From Alphaproteobacteria bacterium (GTDB lineage Bacteria > Pseudomonadota > Alphaproteobacteria > JABAAW01 > JAHZMA01), in assembly GCA_022599575.1 (NCBI GenBank), contig JAHZMA010000032.1, positions 1-45,844 on the forward strand: a stretch of DNA of 45,844 nt. The letters are read 5' to 3'. The position numbers and the translations under genes are program-made. The notes below the pieces were generated by a model. The model did no database searches. It was not told the origin of the DNA and saw nothing but the letters and a program-made list of their open reading frames with translations. Shown one piece after another: positions 25,704 to 33,893 of this stretch; the stretch's first letter is position 1; each line of letters opens with the position of its first letter.

Positions 25704-26966
25704 ATGAAAATAGCAATTATAGGCGCGGGCATATCTGGCGTGGGGGCGGCTTATCTTTTAAGTAAAGCCCATCATGTAACCGTTTTTGAGAAAAATGACT
25801 ATATTGGCGGGCATAGCAGAACCATTGATACTGTTATCAATGGTAAAATTGTGCCTGTTGATACTGGCTTTATTGTGTTTAATAGCTGGAATTATCCGAA
25901 TATTTTAGGCTTTTTTAACGAAATTGGGGTTAAATATCACAAAAGCAATATGTCATTTGGCGTTAGCATTAATGATGGCGAAATAGAATATTCTTCAAAC
26001 AGCCTATTTGCACAAAGAAAAAATATATTCTCTATTAAATTTTTAGCCATGTTGAAAGATATTGTTAAATTCAACCATTTGGCATTAAAATATATCGGCA
26101 AACATCCCGATGCCACATTGCAAAAATGCCTGAAAGACTTGAAAATGGGGGATTGGTTTATCAAATATTATATTCTGGCAATGGGCGCATCTATCTGGAG
26201 TTGTGCACCGAAAACAATATTAGATTTTCCTGCCACTACTTTTCTTAATTTTTTTAAGAATCACGGGCTACTGAATTTAATCAAACGCCCGCAATGGTAT
26301 AGCGTAGAAGGTGGAAGCCGTGAATATATTAAATTGGTGAAAGCAAAAAGCAATGCAACATTCATCACCAATCAATCCATTAAAAAGATTGACTCTATTC
26401 CACAAAAACAGCAGAATAAATATAAGGTTTTAATTGAGAAATCGGACGGAGAGATGGAAGAATTTGATCACGCCATTTTATGTTGCCATGCTGACGAAGC
26501 CTTACAGATGATTAATCATCCCACCCATGATGAAGCAAAAATTCTTGGCGCATTTACCTATCAGAATAATAATATCATTGTGCATACCGACAAAAATTTT
26601 ATGCCTCGCAACAAAAAATGCTGGTCAAGTTGGGGCTATATCAATCATGAAAAGCAAACTGATGATATGGTTTGTTTAAGCTATTGGATGAATAATTTGC
26701 AAAATCTAAAAACAGATATTCCTATCATTTTAACATTAAACCCAACCATTCCGCCTAAGGCAGATACCATCATTGACCAACATTCTTTTAACCACCCTAT
26801 TTTTAATTATGATGCCATCAAAGCGCAAAAATCTATTCCCGATATTCAAGGCAAGCGTGGCTTATGGTTTTGCGGTGCGTATCAACGCTATGGCTTTCAT
26901 GAAGATGGTTTATTAAGTGCGGTTCATGTTGTGAAACAAATGGGAATATCAGTATCGTGGCAATAA
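25704..26966 (+). CDS. FAD-dependent amine-oxidase-type oxidoreductase of a fatty-acid modification unit
   Basis: 420-residue flavoprotein related to the NAD/FAD-binding proteins found beside cyclopropane-synthase genes. The N-terminus has the Rossmann motif IAIIGAGISGVGAAYLL, the acidic ribose residue in VFEKND and IGGHSRTID; DTGFIVFNSWNYPNI follows, and the C-terminus has LWFCGAYQRYGFHEDGLLSA, the second FAD contact. ATG 25704 is preferred over GTG 25698 because AAGGTGG lies just before it. The DUF1365 gene follows at once, then the methyltransferase, so the three form an operon. The likely job is oxidation or desaturation of a phospholipid acyl chain; this is inferred from context. Confidence 0.85.
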   Translation: MKIAIIGAGISGVGAAYLLSKAHHVTVFEKNDYIGGHSRTIDTVINGKIVPVDTGFIVFNSWNYPNILGFFNEIGVKYHKSNMSFGVSINDGEIEYSSNSLFAQRKNIFSIKFLAMLKDIVKFNHLALKYIGKHPDATLQKCLKDLKMGDWFIKYYILAMGASIWSCAPKTILDFPATTFLNFFKNHGLLNLIKRPQWYSVEGGSREYIKLVKAKSNATFITNQSIKKIDSIPQKQQNKYKVLIEKSDGEMEEFDHAILCCHADEALQMINHPTHDEAKILGAFTYQNNNIIVHTDKNFMPRNKKCWSSWGYINHEKQTDDMVCLSYWMNNLQNLKTDIPIILTLNPTIPPKADTIIDQHSFNHPIFNYDAIKAQKSIPDIQGKRGLWFCGAYQRYGFHEDGLLSAVHVVKQMGISVSWQ

Positions 26967-27001
26967 ATATTGCAACAGGGAATATCGCAACGGGCAATCT
27001 A

Positions 27002-27775
27002 ATGACCATAGAGCCCGCTATTTTAACCGCAAAAGTGATGCATAGAAGGTTATCGCCTAAAATAAATGCTTTCACATATCGTATTTATTATCTTTTCTTA
27101 CCCCTTGCCAAAATCAACAAACCAGAAATTACCAGCCAATTAGCGATTAATCGCTTTTCCTTACTCAGCTTTCATACCAAAGACCATAATAATATAGAAA
27201 ATGACCTGCAAAAATGGATAGATGATGTGTTACGCAACAATAATATTCACCAGCAGATTGATAATGTGATATTAATCGCTATGCCTAGAATATTGGGCTA
27301 TGTTTTTAATCCAATCAGCTTCTGGCTATGTTTTAATGCCAAAAAGGAATTAAAAGCGGTATTATGCGAGGTAAATAACACATTTGGTGAAAAGCATAAT
27401 TATCTTTGCTTGCCTAAATCACATGATACCATTCATGCCGATGAATGGCTTGAGGCTGAAAAAATTTTTCATGTCTCGCCATTTTTGAAGATTGAGGGAA
27501 AATATAAATTTAGATTTTCAATCGATAATAACAAAATTGCGATATGGATTAATTATTATAATAAAGAAAACAACCAACAATTAGCAACATCACTGATAGG
27601 CAAATTATCACCGATGAATAAAAAATCATTGTGGCATGTTTTTACTAGCCATCCGCTTATCACATTTAAGACCATCTTCTTGATTCATTGGCAAGCGATG
27701 AAGTTGCTTACGAAAAAAATAAAATTTATTCCAAAACCAAAACAGCAAAACAGCAATATCAGCAAGACCAGATAG
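27002..27775 (+). CDS. DUF1365 family protein of a fatty-acid modification unit
   Basis: 257 residues from ATG 27002, opening MTIEPAILTAKVMHRRLSPK and continuing with FTYRIYYLFLPLAKI, the standard DUF1365 start. RILGYVFNPISFWLCFN and VLCEVNNTFGEKHNYL follow, the family's most conserved segments. The frame is open to GTG 26957, which would overlap the FAD gene by 10 bases and add a repeat-like peptide (NIATGNIATGN); the later ATG fits the family better. The family has no proven activity but nearly always travels with an FAD oxidoreductase and a cyclopropane-synthase-like methyltransferase, as here. Confidence 0.87.
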   Translation: MTIEPAILTAKVMHRRLSPKINAFTYRIYYLFLPLAKINKPEITSQLAINRFSLLSFHTKDHNNIENDLQKWIDDVLRNNNIHQQIDNVILIAMPRILGYVFNPISFWLCFNAKKELKAVLCEVNNTFGEKHNYLCLPKSHDTIHADEWLEAEKIFHVSPFLKIEGKYKFRFSIDNNKIAIWINYYNKENNQQLATSLIGKLSPMNKKSLWHVFTSHPLITFKTIFLIHWQAMKLLTKKIKFIPKPKQQNSNISKTR

Positions 27776-27798
27776 CCGACATTTGAAAGGTAAAGAAA

Positions 27799-28968
27799 AT
27801 GTTCCAAAAATATTTTATCAATCATTTTTTCAAAAATTTAGAGAAAATGCAACATGGCACGCTAACAATCATCACGCCAGAAAATGAGCAACATCGCTTT
27901 GTTGGTAGCGACGATATAGAAGCAACTCTATCTGTGAAAGATTGGGTTTTTATTCAAAATATATTGTTTAAGGGCAGTATCGGACTTGCCGAAAGCTACC
28001 GAGACGGACATTTAGATGTTGATAATCTTGTTAATTTGTTAATCATAGTCATTAGAAATGAAGAAGTTTTAACAAGCTATATTTATGGTACATCTCTCAT
28101 CGATCTTGCATCGCGCATCATATATTCTTTTCAAGCCAACACCATCAAGGGCAGTAAAAAAAATATTCGCGCCCATTATGATTTAGGCAATGATTTTTAC
28201 GCGCTATGGCTTGACCCAAGCATGACTTACTCATCAGCACTTTTTAAGAAAAAAAATCAATCCTTATATGATGCCCAACAAAATAAATATGATAGAATCA
28301 TTAATAAAATTGCCGATAATTCTAGTAATATTCTTGAGATAGGGTGCGGCTGGGGTGGCTTTGCTGAACGTGCCTTGCAAAAGCTGAACACCAATTTTAA
28401 GGGCGTTACCATATCTAACCAGCAATATGATTTTGCTAAAAATAAAATTGATAATCACCAAAACCATAACGCACAGATAGTGTTTCAAGATTACCGCGAG
28501 GTTGAAGGAAAATATGATGCTATCGTATCGATAGAGATGTTTGAAGCCATTGGTGAAAAGTTCTGGCCTGTTTATTTCAATAAAATAAAGTCGCTATTGC
28601 ATCAGAATGGCACGGCGGTGATACAAGCCATTACCATTAGCGAGGAACATTTTGAGCAATACCGAAAGTCGGGCGATGCCATACGGTCTTTCATTTTTCC
28701 GGGCGGTATGTTGCCATCTGTTAACCGATTCAAGCAAGAAGTGGCGCAAGCAAACTTGAAAACGGTTGATATTTTTGAATTCGGCGCAGATTATGTTTTT
28801 ACCTTAAAACAGTGGTTGGATAATTTTGAAAATTGTCTGCCCGATGTTAGAAAAATGGGGTTTGATGAAAAATTTATTCGCATCTGGCGCTTATATCTTG
28901 CGCTATGTATCAGTGGTTTTTCCGAACAACGCATCAATGTAATGCAGGCCGAAATCAGGCATGGATAA
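27799..28968 (+). CDS. Cyclopropane-fatty-acid synthase family methyltransferase
   Basis: 389-residue SAM-dependent enzyme acting on unsaturated phospholipid acyl chains. Residues about 40-100 form the lipid-binding N-terminal part (VFIQNILFKGSIGLAESYRD). The catalytic part has RAHYDLGNDFYALWLDPSMT, then the SAM motif ILEIGCGWGGFAERAL, VTISNQQYDFAKNKI, IVSIEMFEAIGEKFWPVYF and FIFPGGMLPSVNRF. An AAGG site precedes the ATG 24 bases after the DUF1365 stop. Whether the product is a cyclopropane, a methyl branch or a furan-fatty-acid precursor cannot be told from sequence. The gene ends 31 bases from the convergent putA. Confidence 0.92.
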   Translation: MFQKYFINHFFKNLEKMQHGTLTIITPENEQHRFVGSDDIEATLSVKDWVFIQNILFKGSIGLAESYRDGHLDVDNLVNLLIIVIRNEEVLTSYIYGTSLIDLASRIIYSFQANTIKGSKKNIRAHYDLGNDFYALWLDPSMTYSSALFKKKNQSLYDAQQNKYDRIINKIADNSSNILEIGCGWGGFAERALQKLNTNFKGVTISNQQYDFAKNKIDNHQNHNAQIVFQDYREVEGKYDAIVSIEMFEAIGEKFWPVYFNKIKSLLHQNGTAVIQAITISEEHFEQYRKSGDAIRSFIFPGGMLPSVNRFKQEVAQANLKTVDIFEFGADYVFTLKQWLDNFENCLPDVRKMGFDEKFIRIWRLYLALCISGFSEQRINVMQAEIRHG

Positions 28969-28999
28969 TGGCAATGGATAGAGAGGGCCTATCTACATC

Positions 29000-31900
29000 T
29001 TAACCCGTCAATAATGCCGCATTACCACCTGATGCGGTGGTATCAATACAAATATGGCGTTCATGCGCGATATGCGCCAGATGTGGCATGATTGTTATCA
29101 GCGGAATAATCGCCCCAGTGCGCTTGCTTAATATTTTCGCATAATCTTCTGCCATCTCCCTCTTGCCCCAATAAATCACGCCATAAAAATCTTGTAATGT
29201 TAGTAATATTTCAGGCGCAAGCGCACCTTCTATACCCACCGCAATACCACCCATTTCGGTAACATGCTTTATTTGCTGAGCCATTAAATCTTTGGTGGGT
29301 CCCAAACATAAAATCGCGCCGCGTGGCACAGTGCGCCAATGATTGCTTTCGCCCGTAACGCCTTTCATCATTTTCTGGGGCATCATTTTCTGGGGCATCA
29401 TTTTTTGGGTGATAACGCGCTCTTTTGCCTGCTTATTGGCATTATCAATGACGTGTTGCAACGCTTGACTATCGCAATCTTCTTGCCATTCAGCCTCAAC
29501 GGTAATGCGTTCAGTTTTGGCAAAATGCTGCACATAAAGCGGTCCGCCTGCTTTAGGTCCCGTACCCGATAACCCCTCGCCACCAAAGGGTTGACTGCCA
29601 ACAATCGCGCCAATTTGATTGCGATTAACATAAATATTACCCACTTTTAAGCGCGCCGCAATATGGTCAATATGCGCGGTGATACGGCTATGCAAGCCAA
29701 ATGTTAAGCCAAAACCTTTCTGATTAATAGCGGTGATAATATCATCAATCGCATCGCTTTTGAATGTCGCAATATGCAATACAGGTCCAAAAATTTCTTG
29801 TTGCATTTCTTCAATATCGCTGACTTGTATCAGACATGGCGCAACAAAACAACCATCACTGGGCGCATCAAGCTGATACAATAATTTGCCTTGCACCTGT
29901 TGTTCGGCAATATAGGCATTGATATGTTGCTTTGCTTGTTCATCTATCAAAGGCCCTATATCAGTGCTTAACTGATATGGGTCGCCTAATGTGAGTTCAT
30001 CCATCGCGCCTTTTAACATTTCTAAAAACGAATCCGCGATTTCTTCTTGAATATATAAACAGCGCAATGCCGAACAACGTTGCCCCGCCGATTGAAAGGC
30101 AGATATAATAACATCGCGCACCGCTTGTTCGGGCAGGGCTGTGGAATCCACAATCATCGCATTTAACCCGCCCGTTTCGGCAATCAAGGGCGCATTGGCA
30201 CTTAAATAGTGTGCCATGTTACGACGGATAATCTGTGCCGTTTCGGTAGAACCCGTAAACACCACGCCAGAAATTTTTGGATGTTGCGTTAATATTGTGC
30301 CAATCGTTGCGCCCTCACCCGTCATCAGCTGTAGCACCGCAGGCGGCACCCCCGCCTGATGCAATAATTGCACCGCAATAAAAGCCGTGAGTGATGTTTG
30401 TTCCGCAGGCTTTGCTAACACGCCATTGCCCATTGCCAAAGCGGCGGCAATCTGCCCTGTAAAAATAGCGAGTGGAAAATTCCAAGGCGAGATGGCGGTG
30501 AATATCCCTCCGTTAAACTCTTTTTGTGTTGCGCTTGCTATTTTTTCAGCCTCATTCGCATAATAGCGTAAAAAATCAACCGCCTCGCGTAATTCCCCAA
30601 TGGCATCGGGCAGGGTTTTGCCCGCTTCGGTGGTTAAAACAGCAAATAATAAACCGAAATTTTGTTCATATAAATCAGCGGCAATTCGCAAAATAGTGGC
30701 GCGTTCTTTGGTGCTAATATGCCATGCTGATGCGCTATCAATCGCCGTCATCACTGTTTGCTTATCGGCATATATCAGCGTTGCAACTTTCTCACCATTT
30801 GCGGGATTGTTGATAATCACCCTCTCACCTGTCGCATCACCACCAACAATCAGCGGTATCGCATCAGGAATCGGAACATTGCGCGCTTGTTCAATTATCA
30901 AAAGCGTTTGTTCATCATTAATATCAAAACCTTTTGAATTAACGCGGGTGTCACCGAAAATATCTGATGGTTTTACCAGATTTTTTGGCATCTGCTGTGA
31001 TGGCAATAGCGTCATCGGGTTATGTACCATCTGTTCTGGCGTGATGCTGCTATCCATGATTTGATGTACAAAAGAAGAATTAGCGCCATTTTCTAATAAT
31101 CGCCTTACCAAATAAGCCAATAAATCGGGATATGCCCCCACTGGTGCGTAAATACGGCTTTTATGCCCCAGCTGCTGCACCATAATATCATGCAATGTTT
31201 CACCCATACCATGCAGCCGCTGAAACTCAAAATCGCGCTTATTTGCCAAAGCCAGCACCGCCGCCATCGTATGGGCATTATGGGTGGCCAATTGCGGATA
31301 AAGATAATCGCTATAATCAAATAATTTTTTCACATTGGCAATATAGCTGACATCAGTGGCGGCTTTTGTGGTGAATAACGGAAAATCGGACGCGCCTTCA
31401 ATTTGCGACCATTTCATTTCGCTATCCCAATAGGCGCCTTTCACCAACCGCACCATGATTTTGCGCTGATGCTTCTTTGCCAATCGATACAGCCAATCCA
31501 GCATATAAGATGCACGTTTGCCATAGGCTTGCACCACCACACCAAACCCATCCCAATCTGCCAAATCTTTTGATTCGAACACTGCCTCAATAATCTTCAG
31601 CGATAATACTAGCCTTGCTTGTTCTTCAGCATCAATATTAAGCCCAATATTCAGATTTTTTGCATTCGTGGCAAGACTATGCAAGATTGGCACAATTTCA
31701 GCCATCACCCGTTTTTCTTGTGCCACCTCGTAACGCGGATGCAATGCCGAAAGTTTAACCGATATGCCCGCATTATCAATCACATTGTGATGATGGCATG
31801 ATGCACCAATGGCGGTAATCGCCTGCTGATAAGATTGATAATAAAAAGCCGCATCTTGCGCGGTGATGGCAGCCTCGCCTAGCATATCATAGCTATAGGT

Positions 31901-32431
31901 GAAACCTCGTGCCTGATATTTGCCAGAATTTTTGAGGGCTTTATCAATATTTTCGCCTAAAATAAATTGCTTGCCCATCTGTTGCATTGCACGATGCGCA
32001 CCATAACGAATAAAAGGCTTTGCAAACTGCTTGATGCTGTTATGTTGCGTGAGTAAATATTGCGTCACACATAATTCCCATGTAACGATATTCACCAAAG
32101 CAGAGGGCGATGCACGTAAATGTTGACGCCAATTAAGCGGGATAATTTTATCGGCAATCAACCTATCGATGGTTTTATTATCGGGCGTGCGTAACATAGC
32201 TTCGGCAAGGCACATCAGCGCAACCCCCTCATCAGTGGATAGGCTATATTGCGCCAGAAAATATTCCATCAAGCCATGCTTTTTATTCGCCCGTATTTGT
32301 GCGACCCAACCAGCGGCATCATCAGAAATTTTCTGCCATATTTGTGGCGATAAATTGAGTTGTGAACCCAGTTTTGCTAGCAACTCTTTTTCGCTGGTAT
32401 ATTTTGTTTGTAGCGTAAAATCATCAAGCAT
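29000..32431 (-). CDS. putA: Bifunctional proline dehydrogenase/delta-1-pyrroline-5-carboxylate dehydrogenase
   Basis: Oxidises proline to glutamate. The 1143 residues contain a proline dehydrogenase barrel (residues about 170-460; GFTYSYDMLGEAAIT, LSALHPRYE, VRLVKGAYWDSEMKWSQ, FATHNAHT-like LATHNAHTMAAVL, YAPVGAYPDLLAYLVRRLLE) and an NAD aldehyde dehydrogenase domain (about 520-1000; ISPWNFPLAIFTGQIAAAL, VVFTGSTETAQ, AETGGLNAMIVD and catalytic cysteine in SAGQRCSALR). The C-terminal stretch is divergent. No N-terminal ribbon-helix-helix DNA-binding domain is seen, so it is not the autoregulating form. A 15-bp tandem repeat adds KMMPQ units near residue 1015. FGGEGLSGTGPKAGG before the end is typical. 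Confidence 0.97.
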   Translation of the reverse strand: MLDDFTLQTKYTSEKELLAKLGSQLNLSPQIWQKISDDAAGWVAQIRANKKHGLMEYFLAQYSLSTDEGVALMCLAEAMLRTPDNKTIDRLIADKIIPLNWRQHLRASPSALVNIVTWELCVTQYLLTQHNSIKQFAKPFIRYGAHRAMQQMGKQFILGENIDKALKNSGKYQARGFTYSYDMLGEAAITAQDAAFYYQSYQQAITAIGASCHHHNVIDNAGISVKLSALHPRYEVAQEKRVMAEIVPILHSLATNAKNLNIGLNIDAEEQARLVLSLKIIEAVFESKDLADWDGFGVVVQAYGKRASYMLDWLYRLAKKHQRKIMVRLVKGAYWDSEMKWSQIEGASDFPLFTTKAATDVSYIANVKKLFDYSDYLYPQLATHNAHTMAAVLALANKRDFEFQRLHGMGETLHDIMVQQLGHKSRIYAPVGAYPDLLAYLVRRLLENGANSSFVHQIMDSSITPEQMVHNPMTLLPSQQMPKNLVKPSDIFGDTRVNSKGFDINDEQTLLIIEQARNVPIPDAIPLIVGGDATGERVIINNPANGEKVATLIYADKQTVMTAIDSASAWHISTKERATILRIAADLYEQNFGLLFAVLTTEAGKTLPDAIGELREAVDFLRYYANEAEKIASATQKEFNGGIFTAISPWNFPLAIFTGQIAAALAMGNGVLAKPAEQTSLTAFIAVQLLHQAGVPPAVLQLMTGEGATIGTILTQHPKISGVVFTGSTETAQIIRRNMAHYLSANAPLIAETGGLNAMIVDSTALPEQAVRDVIISAFQSAGQRCSALRCLYIQEEIADSFLEMLKGAMDELTLGDPYQLSTDIGPLIDEQAKQHINAYIAEQQVQGKLLYQLDAPSDGCFVAPCLIQVSDIEEMQQEIFGPVLHIATFKSDAIDDIITAINQKGFGLTFGLHSRITAHIDHIAARLKVGNIYVNRNQIGAIVGSQPFGGEGLSGTGPKAGGPLYVQHFAKTERITVEAEWQEDCDSQALQHVIDNANKQAKERVITQKMMPQKMMPQKMMKGVTGESNHWRTVPRGAILCLGPTKDLMAQQIKHVTEMGGIAVGIEGALAPEILLTLQDFYGVIYWGKREMAEDYAKILSKRTGAIIPLITIMPHLAHIAHERHICIDTTASGGNAALLTG
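29366..29410. repeat. 15-bp tandem repeat inside putA, two exact copies and one degenerate
   Basis: CATCATTTTCTGGGG occurs at 29366-29380 and 29381-29395, with a variant copy at 29396-29410. Read on the coding strand it gives QKMMP units in PutA between the aldehyde dehydrogenase domain and the C-terminal part, a spot likely to tolerate length change. Confidence 0.92.
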
Positions 32432-32518
32432 CTGATGTCGCCCTTGCTTATAGAATGATATATTGATTTTATCATAACATAAATATTGAGTGTTTTTTAG
32501 AATAATTTTGTGTTAAGC

Positions 32519-32742
32519 AACAGTGGGGGTTTGGGAGTCCTTGCGATTAGCAAAGTCGCACCCCCATATAACGAACCATTGGCTTTTGCCACGCTTTACG
32601 AATAAATAATGGCGATGGGGTAAAGGAGCCGATTAGCAAGGTCGCAAAGCCCCTAAAAGCAATATATTAAGTAACAGCGGGGGTTTGGGGGTCTTTGCGC
32701 GAGCAAAGTCGCACCCCCATATAACGAACCATTGGCTTTGCC
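32519..32742. repeat. Array of GC-rich hairpin repeats downstream of tRNA-Ala
   Basis: The 330-bp gap between putA and the tRNA gene is mostly repeat. Copy 1 (32519-32590) and copy 2 (32673-32742) are about 70 bp each and nearly identical, running from AACAGYGGGGGTTTGGG through AGCAAAGTCGCACCCCCATA to CGAACCATTGGCTTT. Each folds as GGGGGT/ACCCCC around TTGC/GCAA, with different loops (GATTA or GCGA). A related, more diverged hairpin lies between them (about 32615-32653: GGGG, GATTAGCAAGGTCGCAAAG, CCCC). Orientation places the array 3' of the minus-strand tRNA. The rest of the gap (32432-32518) is AT-rich upstream sequence for putA with no clear promoter. Confidence 0.85.
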
Positions 32743-32747
32743 AATGG
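32729..32747 (-). terminator. Hairpin just 3' of tRNA-Ala, possible terminator or processing signal
   Basis: CCATTGGC at 32729-32736 and GCCAATGG at 32740-32747 form a perfect 8-bp stem with a 3-base loop, beginning 15 bases after the tRNA 3' end on the minus strand. It is not followed by a clear T run, so intrinsic termination would be weak. It overlaps the end of hairpin repeat copy 2. Confidence 0.45.
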
Positions 32748-32761
32748 TGAGTGAATAAATA

Positions 32762-32834
32762 TGGAGTCGAGGGGAATCGAACCCCTGACCTCTACAATGC
32801 CATTGTAGCGCTCTACCAATTGAGCTACGACCCC
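32762..32834 (-). tRNA. tRNA-Ala, anticodon GGC
   Basis: On the minus strand the 73-base sequence folds as a complete cloverleaf: acceptor GGGGTCG with CGACTCC (one G-T pair), D arm GCTC/GAGC, anticodon stem CTACA/TGTAG around loop ATGGCAT giving anticodon GGC, five-base variable region, T arm AGGGG/CCCCT with loop TTCGATT, and discriminator A. CCA is not encoded. It reads GCC and GCT alanine codons. It lies downstream of the small acidic-protein gene, whose terminator separates them. Confidence 0.97.
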
Positions 32835-32861
32835 AAATGAAATATTTGCAACATCTTTCCC

Positions 32862-32896
32862 GCGTAAAATACCCCTCTTATTTAGAGGTTTTACGC
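32862..32896. repeat. Inverted repeat between terminator and tRNA-Ala
   Basis: GCGTAAAA (32862-32869) pairs with TTTTACGC (32889-32896), and CCTCT (32874-32878) with AGAGG (32884-32888), a two-part stem with a four-base bulge and a five-base loop. It lies 28 bases upstream of the tRNA-Ala 5' end, where the tRNA promoter should be, so it may be an operator-like dyad or a second hairpin of the upstream terminator. Confidence 0.6.
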
Positions 32897-32911
32897 TAAA
32901 AAAGCAACAAA

Positions 32912-32941
32912 AAAGAAAGGTGACAAAAGTCACCTTTCTTT
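32912..32941 (-). terminator. Rho-independent terminator after the small acidic protein gene
   Basis: A 13-bp perfect stem (AAAGAAAGGTGAC with GTCACCTTTCTTT) and a four-base loop, 25 bases after the stop codon at 32966 on the minus strand. The minus-strand descending arm runs straight into TTTTTT. This is the clearest intrinsic terminator in the window. Confidence 0.88.
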
Positions 32942-32965
32942 GTATGGATTGTAAGGTGGCATATT

Positions 32966-33163
32966 TTATTCTATTTCCTCAGCTAAACGCGGTGATGTAT
33001 CTTCTTGAGACCCAGAGAAAGACCTGAAAGATGCAATATCTTCATATAAATCATCCTCGTAATCATCATCTGGTTCATCAACATCGTCTATTTCATCGAT
33101 AAATGGAAGATGATCCTCATCACGTTCAAAACCCATTAAATCATCATGTTCAAATTCTTCCAT
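32966..33163 (-). CDS. Small highly acidic protein of unknown function
   Basis: 65 residues, of which 28 are Asp or Glu, in runs such as DEIDDVDEPDDDYEDDLYED. No cysteine and no hydrophobic segment, so it is probably a soluble and partly disordered polypeptide. It looks real despite its length: AGGAGG stands 6 bases before the ATG, the strongest ribosome-binding site in the window, and a textbook terminator follows its stop. It lies 76 bases downstream of the ABC transporter operon on the same strand. I do not recognise the family. Acidic proteins of this type can act as nucleic-acid mimics or binders of basic proteins; nothing here decides that. Confidence 0.75.
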   Translation of the reverse strand: MEEFEHDDLMGFERDEDHLPFIDEIDDVDEPDDDYEDDLYEDIASFRSFSGSQEDTSPRLAEEIE

Positions 33164-33239
33164 GACAACCTCCTGTTTTAATTGGCTACGTTAAACCTAT
33201 CATCCTATAAGATGTAACCAACGGGGTATAATGCAAATG

Positions 33240-33893
33240 CTATGCCAAATCCTTTATATCAAAAATTTTGCCATTAGCGGCTTTAGCATCAGTAATGTCA
33301 TGGGTAACTAAAATCGCGGGCAGTTGTTGTTCATGAATATGACGAAACACAAAATCGCGAATATTATCGCGTAACACCGCATCTAATTTTGAGAAAGGTT
33401 CGTCTAGCAACAAGCATTGTGGCGCAGCAAGCAAGGCACGCAATAAGGCGATGCGCGCCTTTTGTCCGCCAGAAAGGCTGGCAGTATCGGCTTGTTCAAA
33501 ACCCGCCATATCGCAATCTTGTAATGCCGCGCTAATTTTCTGTTTTCGTTGCTCGCGTTTCATTTCTGGCGGCAAGGCAAAGGCGAGGTTCTCGCCAACA
33601 TTAAGATGCGGAAATAGTAACGCATCTTGAAACAACATGCCCACACCACGCTGATGCGCTGGTAAATCATTCAGCACACGGCCATTCAACCGCACGATGC
33701 CCGATGTAGTGAAAGGCGGTTGCAAAAAACCCGCAATATAGCCCAGCAATGATGATTTGCCCGCACCCGATTCCCCCATAAAGCTGATAATCTCACCCTT
33801 ATGAAGTTGGTATGAAAAATCACGCATTAAAGGGCAAGCGGCACGGTTTTTTTGCGCTTCAAGCTTTATTGAAATATTCTCAAGTTCTAACAT
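33240..33893 (-). CDS. ABC transporter ATP-binding protein, YnjD type
   Basis: 217-residue ATPase with Walker A GESGAGKSSLLGYIAGF, Q-loop MLFQDALLFPHLNVGENLAF, signature LSGGQKARIALLRALL, Walker B CLLLDEPFSKLD and the switch histidine in LVTHD. ATG 33893 gives the conserved MLELENISIKL opening; upstream in-frame sequence lies in the permease gene and is Cys/His-rich nonsense. The gene overlaps the permease end by 14 bases. With the fused permease and binding protein it forms a three-gene importer of the YnjBCD type, whose substrate is often guessed to be thiamine-like but is not proven. Confidence 0.93.
   Translation of the reverse strand: MLELENISIKLEAQKNRAACPLMRDFSYQLHKGEIISFMGESGAGKSSLLGYIAGFLQPPFTTSGIVRLNGRVLNDLPAHQRGVGMLFQDALLFPHLNVGENLAFALPPEMKREQRKQKISAALQDCDMAGFEQADTASLSGGQKARIALLRALLAAPQCLLLDEPFSKLDAVLRDNIRDFVFRHIHEQQLPAILVTHDITDAKAANGKIFDIKDLA

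Noticed and set aside
32667-32933. 88-codon minus-strand open frame across tRNA-Ala and the hairpin repeats
   Set aside because: It runs through a complete tRNA cloverleaf and repeat DNA; no ribosome-binding site and no family resemblance.
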